A stretch of 5,015 nt of DNA from contig CALVLG010000068.1 of NCBI GenBank assembly GCA_944336815.1, positions 1 to 5,015 on the forward strand. Reading direction: 5' to 3'. Made by a program: the position numbers and the translations under genes. This document shows positions 1-4,926 of this stretch, in pieces. Each line of letters begins with the position of its first letter. Position 1 is the first letter of the stretch. The notes under the pieces were generated by a model. It made no database searches. It was not told where the DNA came from and saw only the letters and a list, made by a program, of their open reading frames with translations. The DNA is from an uncultured Bacilli bacterium. Lineage in GTDB: Bacteria; Bacillota_I; Bacilli_A; RF39; UBA660.

Positions 1-25
1 GGGATTTGGCTTATCTTTTTATGTA

Positions 26-69
26 ACGTGATAGCAATGCAAAAATAATTGTTATCCGTCTTTTTTTTT
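26..69 (+). terminator. Rho-independent terminator of an upstream gene
   Basis: Bases 26-38 can pair with 48-59. ACG (26-28) pairs with CGT (57-59), T29 is bulged, and GATAGCAAT (30-38) pairs with ATTGTTATC (48-56) with one G-T wobble at 34/52. That gives a 12-bp stem with a 9-base A-rich loop (39-47). One base later comes an uninterrupted run of nine T (61-69). This is the classic intrinsic-terminator layout on the + strand, although the stem is only moderately GC-rich. It implies a + strand gene ending at or before the window start. Short open tails in all three frames end at 24-26, 29-31 and 46-48; only the first would leave the hairpin entirely outside coding sequence. The hairpin is visible, but termination strength is inferred. 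Confidence 0.75.
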
Positions 70-77
70 GGTATAAT
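49..77 (+). promoter_or_regulatory. Sigma-A-type promoter of the pilus operon
   Basis: A perfect TATAAT -10 (72-77) is preceded by TGG (69-71), which gives an extended -10. Exactly 17 bases upstream is TTGTTA (49-54), matching 4 of 6 positions of the TTGACA consensus. Transcription would start near 83-85, leaving a leader of under 20 bases that carries the AGGGG ribosome site (89-93), 8 bases before the ATG at 102. The -35 lies inside the 3' arm of the terminator hairpin, and the nine-T run forms half of the spacer. It is the only strong promoter seen before the seven closely packed pilus genes, so it probably drives all of them. Confidence 0.8.
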
Positions 78-101
78 ATTTTTAGAATAGGGGATAAAAG
101 T

Positions 102-320
102 ATGGGTAAAAGAGGTCAAGCATTAGTCGAATATGTTTTAATTATTGCGCTTATTAGTGTGCTTACAATAAGCATTGTTTCCTATTTTGGGGGCTATTTA
201 AAAGATGCAATCACGAAATCTTCTTGTAGTATTGCAGATAAAATTTATGTTGAGGGTGAAAAACCTGGTGAAGCTACTTGTGTAAGTAAAGAAGAATATG
301 AAAGTATGCAAAAGGAATGA
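102..320 (+). CDS. Flp-type major prepilin (class IVb pilin)
   Basis: This 72-residue protein is the likely structural subunit of the Tad pilus. It starts with a short basic leader (MGKRG), followed by QALVEYVLIIALISVLTIS. That is the Flp signature: a prepilin peptidase would cut after Gly5, leaving Gln at +1, Glu at +5 and Tyr at +6, followed by one hydrophobic helix (about residues 11-29). The mature product would be 67 residues, slightly long for an Flp pilin. Unusually, the polar C-terminal region holds two cysteines (Cys42 and Cys60) that could form a disulfide loop, and it ends in an acidic/lysine-rich tail. The gene is first in the operon, behind its own promoter and a well-spaced AGGGG site. 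The stop is TGA, 6 bases before the next start. Being first and closest to the promoter fits the most abundant product. Flp-type identity is strong; major rather than minor pilin is inferred from position and size. Confidence 0.85.
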   Translation: MGKRGQALVEYVLIIALISVLTISIVSYFGGYLKDAITKSSCSIADKIYVEGEKPGEATCVSKEEYESMQKE

Positions 321-326
321 GGCTAG

Positions 327-677
327 ATGAAGAAAAAAAGGGGTCAAGCGTTAGTTGAATTTGTGATTATTTTACCAATTTTTACTTTTATGTTGTTAGC
401 CGTAATAGATATTGGCAAAATTCTTTTTTTTCGGAATGAATTAGAAAGTCAATTAAGTGAAGTAATTTTTTTATATAATGAAAAAAAGTCTTACAATGAT
501 ATTGTAAAAGAGATGGAATTAGATGATGAAAATATTACTTTAGAAATTAAAAACGAAGACAATGAAAAAGTAACATTTTTTTTGAAACAAGATTTGGAAA
601 TTATTACGCCAGGTTTAAATTTAATCTTAACTAACCCTTATGAAATAAGCGTTCAAAGGAAGATTGGCTATGAATAA
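327..677 (+). CDS. TadE-like minor pilin (pseudopilin)
   Basis: This 116-residue protein has a class III signal: a basic leader MKKKRG, predicted cleavage after Gly6, then QALVEFVIILPIFTFMLLAV with Glu at +5 (Glu11). The ALVEF..ILP pattern plus a following Asp-Ile-Gly turn is typical of TadE-family proteins, as is the C-terminal end (YEISVQRKIGYE). One transmembrane helix spans about residues 11-29; the rest (about 35-116) should be extracytoplasmic and is acidic/lysine-rich. TadE proteins are minor pilins processed by the same peptidase as Flp and needed for fibre assembly. The length is at the short end for the family. Translation probably uses AAAGGA (311-316) or GAGG (319-322), both within the end of the preceding gene. 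The gene contains several 7-8 base T or A runs (333-339, 424-431, 466-472, 576-583). Bases 336-360 match 108-132 of the Flp gene at 22 of 25 positions. Confidence 0.8.
   Translation: MKKKRGQALVEFVIILPIFTFMLLAVIDIGKILFFRNELESQLSEVIFLYNEKKSYNDIVKEMELDDENITLEIKNEDNEKVTFFLKQDLEIITPGLNLILTNPYEISVQRKIGYE
655..660 (+). promoter_or_regulatory. Ribosome binding site deciding the start of the third pilin-like gene
   Basis: AAAGGA lies 9 bases before the ATG at 670 and only 3 bases before an in-frame TTG at 664. The spacing favours the ATG, giving an N-terminus MNKKGQ that matches the short basic leaders of the two preceding genes. The site lies inside the coding sequence of the TadE-like gene, so translation of the two is probably coupled. 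Confidence 0.65.
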
Positions 678-1047
678 AAAGGGACAAACATTAATTTTTT
701 TTGTTTTATTAATTCCGGTTTTCGTGACGCTTATGGCAGTGATTGTTGATGTTGGGGTAATGCGTTATACTTATCAAAATACGAAAAGCATTGTTAGTGA
801 TGGGATAAGAATGTATTTAAAAGACAAAGACATTGCTACTTTAAAAGAAGTGTTAGAAGATAATGGGTTAGAAAAAGAAGAATATGTGATTAAAGAAGAA
901 GATGCTAAAGTTTTGGTTACGGTGCATACGAAGGCCGAGGCCATCTTTGGGCAAATCATTGGTTTTTCTTCTTATGATATTGATATTTCATTGGTTGGTT
1001 TTGAAGAAAACGAAGAAATTATTATTAGAAAGGAAGAGGTTTCATGA
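670..1047 (+). CDS. TadG/TadE-like pilus-associated protein lacking Glu+5
   Basis: This 125-residue protein has a short basic leader (MNKKG) followed by QTLIFFVLLIPVFVTLMAVI and then VDVG. The hydrophobic stretch ending in (V/L)-D-(V/I)-G is typical of the N-terminal segment of TadG-like proteins (the 'Tad' N-terminal family) and also resembles TadE. The Gly5-Gln6 junction looks like a prepilin cleavage site, but the residue at +5 is Phe10 instead of the Glu found in both preceding proteins. It may therefore be processed or inserted into the fibre differently, or stay in the membrane. One helix spans about residues 8-28; the remainder (about 35-125) is predicted outside the cell and ends in a Glu-rich tail. 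TadG proteins of Proteobacteria are usually much longer and often carry a von Willebrand-type domain, which is absent here. The start overlaps the preceding gene by 8 bases, and the end overlaps the next by 4 (ATGA). The family call is moderately sure, TadG versus TadE less so. Confidence 0.65.
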   Translation: MNKKGQTLIFFVLLIPVFVTLMAVIVDVGVMRYTYQNTKSIVSDGIRMYLKDKDIATLKEVLEDNGLEKEEYVIKEEDAKVLVTVHTKAEAIFGQIIGFSSYDIDISLVGFEENEEIIIRKEEVS

Positions 1048-1829
1048 AGAAAAAAACAGGCAAAAGTATTTGTGTTTTTTCAGCTAAAGGCGGAGTTGGA
1101 AAAACAATTTTTACACTCAATTTAGCTGGTATTTATGAAAGTATTGGCAAAAAAGTTTTAATCATGGACTTAGACTTATCTAGTGGGGGTATAACTCTAG
1201 CAACTAATAAACCAACTGATAAAAACATTTATAATTTTGTTGATGATTATAGTAATAATCGTTACCGGGATTTTTCTTCTTATGTGACGAAGTATGATTC
1301 TCATATCGATTTACTTGCTAGTCCAAAAGACCCTCGTCAAGCTTCAAAAATTGATTCTAAATATTTAGAAATTGCAATTGATAAAGCGGAATACTTATAC
1401 GATATTGTATTAATTGATACTAATCATGTTTTAAATGAAACGAATTTAGTTGTTTTAGATGAAGTGTCTTCGATTTTATTTTTAATGACTAATGATCCCC
1501 TTGATCTAAAAAATATGAAAAGTTTATTATCTATTTTTCGAGATTTAAAAAAAGATAATTATAAAATTGTTTTAAATAATGGCCGGGATCCAATGAAAAA
1601 ATATTTCACGCTTTTTGATATGAAAAGTGTAATGAAAGCTAATATTGATTATGTTATTTCGGAAGAATTTTATGTTAAAAATATTGATAGTTATATTATG
1701 AGTGGGCAAATTATTACTTTGCAACCTAAAGCGGCAAATGTTTTTAATAAAGATTATACGGTATTACTTAAAATGGCAACAGATATTTTAGGAAAGGGTC
1801 GTGAAAAAGATGAAAAAGAGCTTAATTGA
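1044..1829 (+). CDS. TadZ/CpaE-like ParA/MinD-family ATPase
   Basis: This 261-residue cytoplasmic P-loop ATPase of the ParA/MinD superfamily sits where Tad loci carry tadZ/cpaE, whose product localises the pilus machine. Visible motifs are the deviant Walker A KGGVGKT (residues 15-21, signature Lys15, catalytic Lys20), Walker A' VLIMDLDL (38-45, Asp42 and Asp44), Walker B YDIVLIDT (119-126, Asp125), and a base-recognition-like strand IVLNN (175-179). Two departures stand out. The common DTPP after Walker B reads DTNH. The N-terminal receiver-like domain of about 100-150 residues found in many TadZ/CpaE proteins is missing, because the P-loop starts at residue 15. The start ATG overlaps the previous stop as ATGA, with AGGAAG (1031-1036) 7 bases upstream, so a longer N-terminus is unlikely. 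The end overlaps the next gene. A generic MinD/ParA protein cannot be excluded from motifs alone, but the context makes TadZ the best call. Confidence 0.82.
   Translation: MKKKTGKSICVFSAKGGVGKTIFTLNLAGIYESIGKKVLIMDLDLSSGGITLATNKPTDKNIYNFVDDYSNNRYRDFSSYVTKYDSHIDLLASPKDPRQASKIDSKYLEIAIDKAEYLYDIVLIDTNHVLNETNLVVLDEVSSILFLMTNDPLDLKNMKSLLSIFRDLKKDNYKIVLNNGRDPMKKYFTLFDMKSVMKANIDYVISEEFYVKNIDSYIMSGQIITLQPKAANVFNKDYTVLLKMATDILGKGREKDEKELN
1790..1798 (+). promoter_or_regulatory. Ribosome binding site with two candidate starts for the TadA gene
   Basis: AGGAAAGGG holds two possible pairing cores. AGGA (1790-1793) is 7 bases before the GTG at 1801, and AAAGGG (1793-1798) is 11 bases before the ATG at 1810. 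Both starts are in frame and differ only by three residues, so protein function does not discriminate. The GTG spacing is nearer the usual optimum, while ATG is the commoner initiator. The site lies within the end of the TadZ-like gene. Confidence 0.5.
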
Positions 1830-3138
1830 GGCTTTTAATATTGAACGAAAACCAAGTAAGACTTCTTTTGTTTCTGATTATGAAATATTTCCTGATAAAA
1901 AGTTATTAGATGATTTACGAACTAAAATTATCGAAAATTTGATTGATAAAGAAATACCAGAAGATAAGTTATTAAATCAGTTTATTAATGATGAAATTGA
2001 TAAAACGATTGAAGGATATGATTTATCTAATTTAGAAAGAAGCCACTTATATAACTTGATTGATAATGAAATCAATGGTTATGGGCCTTTGACTGAACTT
2101 TTAGAAGACAAAAATATTACAGAAATTATGGTTAATAGTCCTAAAGAAATATATATTGAAATTGATGGGCAAATTATTAAAGATGAAAGTGTTTCTTTTA
2201 TTAATGATGAGCATATTATAAGGACAATTGAAAGAATGATTGGGCCGATGGGAAGAACAATTGATGCGACAAACCCGATGGTAGACTCAAGATTAAAAGA
2301 CGGTTCTAGAATTAATGCGGTTATTCCACCACTTAGTACAAAAGGTCCTGTTATTACAATTCGAAAATTTAGAGGCGAGATGACTACGGCTGATGATTTA
2401 GTTAGAATTGGTTCTTTAACACCTTATATGGCTACTTTTTTAGAGGCAGCAGTAAGAGGTAAATGTAATATTATTGTTTGTGGGGGTACCGGTAGTGGTA
2501 AAACAACACTTTTAAATATTTTAAGTGGGTTTATTCCTGATGGGGAACGAATTATTACGATTGAAGATGCAGCTGAATTAAAACTAGAAAAAGAACATGT
2601 TATTTCTTTGGAAACAAGAGTAACAAACTATGATAATGAAGGGGAAGTAACAATTAGAGATTTAGTTATTAATGCCCTTAGAATGCGGCCAGATCGAATT
2701 ATTGTTGGTGAGGTTCGAGGTAAAGAAGCATTTGATATGTTACAAGCCATGAATACTGGGCATGAAGGTTCTTTAACAACACTTCATGCTAATAGTCCTA
2801 AAGATGCTTTAAACCGTTTAGAAACAATGGTTTTAATGAGTGGGTTAGATATTCCTATTCGGGCTATTCGGGAATATATTGCCAGTGCGATTGACTTAGT
2901 CGTGAATATTGAAAGAATGAGTGATGGTAAAAGAAAAGTTACTTCGATTGCAGAGTTAGAAAATTTTAAAGAAGGGGAGTTACAGTTAAAAGAAATATTT
3001 GCTTTCCATCAAAAAGGTTTAACTTCAACGGGAGAAGTAGATGGCGAATACGTTTTATATAATGAAACAGTACCAAAAGTTTATAAGAAAATTACGACTA
3101 GAGGTATTACTGATTTAGATTTTATGTTTAAAAAATAA
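1801..3138 (+). CDS. TadA/CpaF-type secretion ATPase of the Tad pilus
   Basis: This 445-residue (442 from the ATG at 1810) hexameric type II/IV secretion ATPase powers assembly of Flp subunits at the cytoplasmic face of the membrane. The regions are, in order: a charged helical N-terminal part (about 1-85); the CpaF N-terminal core with NGYGPLTELLEDKNITEIMVN (92-112, including the conserved GYGPL) and VDSRLKDGSRINAVIPP (161-177); Walker A GGTGSGKT (228-235, Lys234); the Asp box IITIEDAAEL (251-260, Glu255/Asp256); Walker B RIIVGEVRG (299-307, Glu304); and the His box TGHEGSLTTLHANS (319-332, His321 and His329). All catalytic elements are intact, and the length is normal for the CpaF family. 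It overlaps the TadZ-like gene by 29 bases (20 from the ATG), implying coupled translation, and is followed 20 bases later by the platform genes. CpaF/TadA, rather than PilB, PilT or GspE, is supported by the sequence style and neighbours. Confidence 0.95.
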   Translation: MKKMKKSLIEAFNIERKPSKTSFVSDYEIFPDKKLLDDLRTKIIENLIDKEIPEDKLLNQFINDEIDKTIEGYDLSNLERSHLYNLIDNEINGYGPLTELLEDKNITEIMVNSPKEIYIEIDGQIIKDESVSFINDEHIIRTIERMIGPMGRTIDATNPMVDSRLKDGSRINAVIPPLSTKGPVITIRKFRGEMTTADDLVRIGSLTPYMATFLEAAVRGKCNIIVCGGTGSGKTTLLNILSGFIPDGERIITIEDAAELKLEKEHVISLETRVTNYDNEGEVTIRDLVINALRMRPDRIIVGEVRGKEAFDMLQAMNTGHEGSLTTLHANSPKDALNRLETMVLMSGLDIPIRAIREYIASAIDLVVNIERMSDGKRKVTSIAELENFKEGELQLKEIFAFHQKGLTSTGEVDGEYVLYNETVPKVYKKITTRGITDLDFMFKK

Positions 3139-3158
3139 GAGAAGAAAGGAGTTTTATC

Positions 3159-4166
3159 ATGGAAAATTTTTCTTGGTCAATTTTTATAACACAAGCCATA
3201 GTTATTTTAATCTTGCTAATTTTAATTGTTTATTTAATGCGCCAGAAAAGAATTATTCGCTTAGAAAAAAGATTTGAAGACTTTGCTTTGTTAAGTATCC
3301 ATGATAAAGAAAAATCTTTCTTTGACGGAGTCGCGGAATTTTTATGGAAAGTAGTACATAAAGTGGCTAAGACTTTACAAAAAAGTGTTTTTTTAAAAAA
3401 ATATGCTGTTCGTTATGAAAAGCACATTAAATATGAGGATAAAGATTCGATTACTGGGATGGATTATATTGCTATTAAAGTTTTAGTAGGTTTATCTTTT
3501 ATTGTTTTTAATATTTTAACTTTTATGTTTCAAGTTATGGAAATGAGTTTAATTAGTTTTTTAATTAGTTTCTTAATTGGTTTTTTCATCCCCGATATTT
3601 TTATTCATTTAGAATATCAAAAGAAAAGAAAAAGAGTGGAAGAAGATTTATTAAAAGCCATTATAATTATGAATAATAGTTTTAAATCAGGTCGAAATAT
3701 TATGCAAGCAGTTCAAATTGTTAAAGAAGAATTAGATGGCCCAATAAGTGATGAATTTAAAAAAATTTATTTAGATATGACTTATGGTTTAAGTATCGAT
3801 GTTGTTTTTGATCGTTTTTATAACCGGGTGAAATTAGAAGATGCAAAGTATATTACTAGTTCTTTAACCCTTTTAAATAAAACGGGTGGTAATATTGTAA
3901 AAGTTTTTGGAACAATTGAACATTCTTTTTTTGATAAGAAAAAATTAAAACAAGAAATGCAAAGTTTAACGGCAGCCTCTATTTTTGTTTTTAGAACCCT
4001 TTGTTTTTTACCACTTTTCTTTATCGTGGCTATTTATATTTTAAATCCCTCTTATTTTGCCCCAATGTTTGAAACAGGACTAGGTAGAATGGTTTTAGCC
4101 TTAATCGTGCTTTTATATGTTTTATATATATTGGTAATTAAGAAAGTTCTTGAGGTGAAGATCTAA
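3159..4166 (+). CDS. TadB-like inner-membrane platform protein (T2SF domain)
   Basis: This 335-residue membrane protein, with its TadC partner, should form the platform on which the TadA ATPase drives pilin polymerisation. Hydrophobic segments lie at about residues 8-27, 102-124, 129-150, 272-295 and 310-328. Between the third and fourth is a cytoplasmic helical T2SF (GspF-type) domain, about 163-270. It contains LLKAIIIMNNSFKSGRNIMQ (164-183) and TLLNKTGGNIVKVF (237-250), which match the usual L..a...(l)~aG.s...A and ...tGG.l...l patterns of the family. Length and topology are typical of TadB. The start is supported by an excellent AAAGGAG (3145-3151), 7 bases before the ATG. The stop overlaps the next start as TAATG. 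A T7A7 run (3388-3401) lies in the gene. The two tryptophans (residues 6 and 63) are both TGG. Confidence 0.9.
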   Translation: MENFSWSIFITQAIVILILLILIVYLMRQKRIIRLEKRFEDFALLSIHDKEKSFFDGVAEFLWKVVHKVAKTLQKSVFLKKYAVRYEKHIKYEDKDSITGMDYIAIKVLVGLSFIVFNILTFMFQVMEMSLISFLISFLIGFFIPDIFIHLEYQKKRKRVEEDLLKAIIIMNNSFKSGRNIMQAVQIVKEELDGPISDEFKKIYLDMTYGLSIDVVFDRFYNRVKLEDAKYITSSLTLLNKTGGNIVKVFGTIEHSFFDKKKLKQEMQSLTAASIFVFRTLCFLPLFFIVAIYILNPSYFAPMFETGLGRMVLALIVLLYVLYILVIKKVLEVKI

Positions 4167-4867
4167 TGAAAGAAAGAAGTTTAGTTCAAAGAATTTATAC
4201 GGAAAAGAGTATTAAAAAAATTGAAAAAAAGATTAAGTTATTAGGTCTTCACTGCCATTATAATGCAATTGATTTATTAAATATTCGGCTTTTAACAAGT
4301 CTTATTTTGTTTTTCTTACTTATTGCTTTTAATAAAAACGGCTATATTTTAGGGCCAATTGTTGTCTTTATTTTTCATTTTTTAAGCGAGTATATTGTTT
4401 TAGATTATCCAATTAAAAAACGAGAAAAGAAATTAGAAGAAGAAGCGATTTTTTTCTTTGAAGTTTTGTCTTTAACTTTAGAAAGTGGGCGCAACTTGAC
4501 ATTAAGTTTACAAATGACAGCTAAAAATATTCAATCAGAATTATCTGAGGAATTTGCTAAGTCGTTAAAAGAAATGGAATTAGGTAAAAGTTTTCAAGAG
4601 GCTTTAACTGACATGAAGCAAAGAATACCTAGTGATACAATTAATAATGCAATTTTAAATATTGTTCAGTCTTCTATTTTTGGAAATGATATTGAAGAAT
4701 CTTTAAATAATCAACTAGATTTTTTAAGAGATAAAAGAATATTAGATATTAAAAGTCAAATTGGTAAATTACCAACGAAAATAAGTGTGATTTCTGTTAT
4801 TTTCTTTATTCCGATTATTTTACTTGTTATTTTAGCGCCTGTTGTGATTGATTTTTTTGTTGGTTAG
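4166..4867 (+). CDS. TadC-like inner-membrane platform protein (T2SF domain)
   Basis: This 233-residue membrane protein is the second half of the Tad platform. Hydrophobic segments lie at about residues 41-55, 60-79 and 206-230. The intervening T2SF domain (about 93-205) begins EAIFFFEVLSLTLESGRNLT (93-112), and the segment before the last helix reads QIGKLPTKISVISVIFFIPI (198-217), with the K(L/A)P.K motif typical of TadC. It is somewhat shorter than many TadC proteins, chiefly in the N-terminal membrane region, but the T2SF domain is complete. Translation is almost certainly coupled to tadB: the start ATG shares one base with the tadB stop (TAATG), and GAGGTGA (4152-4158), 7 bases upstream, lies inside tadB. 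The gene ends in TAG with no convincing terminator after it. It is the last recognisable pilus gene in the window. Confidence 0.9.
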   Translation: MKERSLVQRIYTEKSIKKIEKKIKLLGLHCHYNAIDLLNIRLLTSLILFFLLIAFNKNGYILGPIVVFIFHFLSEYIVLDYPIKKREKKLEEEAIFFFEVLSLTLESGRNLTLSLQMTAKNIQSELSEEFAKSLKEMELGKSFQEALTDMKQRIPSDTINNAILNIVQSSIFGNDIEESLNNQLDFLRDKRILDIKSQIGKLPTKISVISVIFFIPIILLVILAPVVIDFFVG

Positions 4868-4870
4868 TCT

Positions 4871-4898
4871 TTTAAATTAATTAAAAAAAGGCTATAAT
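4871..4898 (+). promoter_or_regulatory. Putative promoter for the gene starting at 4927
   Basis: A perfect TATAAT (4893-4898) lies 16 bases downstream of TTTAAA (4871-4876), which matches TTGACA at 4 of 6 positions. A start near 4905 would give a leader of about 20 bases containing AGGTGA (4916-4921), 5 bases before the ATG. The stretch is very AT-rich, so a fortuitous -35 is possible; the -10 is the strong part. No hairpin-plus-T-run terminator is visible between 4868 and 4926, so read-through from the pilus operon could also reach the next gene. Confidence 0.6.
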
Positions 4899-4926
4899 AT
4901 AGATAGAAAAAGAATAGGTGAAAAAG

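Noticed and set aside
1..48. Possible C-terminal tail of an upstream + strand gene
   Set aside because: All three forward frames are open from base 1 to stops at 24-26, 29-31 and 46-48. The stretch is too short to choose a frame or recognise a protein, so no CDS is called; the terminator at 26-69 only implies that some gene ends here or earlier.
664..669. TTG start at 664 for the third pilin-like gene
   Set aside because: It is only 3 bases from the AAAGGA site and is a weaker initiator. The ATG at 670 has 9-base spacing and gives a leader like the two neighbouring genes.
774..959. Minus-strand open stretch of about 60 codons
   Set aside because: It lies antisense inside the TadG-like gene. 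Its Ser/Phe/Leu-rich composition is what reverse translation of an AT-rich gene produces, and it shows no recognisable protein features.
902..1087. Second forward reading frame spanning the TadG-TadZ junction
   Set aside because: It overlaps two well-supported genes in another frame, and the product is a low-quality basic sequence with no family features.
102..4867. Mycoplasma-type genetic code (TGA = Trp)
   Set aside because: Three genes end cleanly at TGA with the next start overlapping or closely following, no conserved domain continues past a TGA, and the only tryptophans seen are TGG.
1801..4867. Type II secretion, competence (ComG) or archaeal-type pilus machinery
   Set aside because: The ATPase has CpaF-type motifs, there are two separate T2SF membrane proteins, and Flp/TadE leaders plus a ParA-like ATPase are present. 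Com systems have a single ComGB and ComGC-type pilins with a different leader, and no TadZ.
4870..4886. AT-only inverted repeat after tadC as a terminator
   Set aside because: TTTTAA and TTAAAA could form a 6-bp stem, but it has no GC pairs and is followed by A residues rather than a T run, so it cannot be an ordinary intrinsic terminator.
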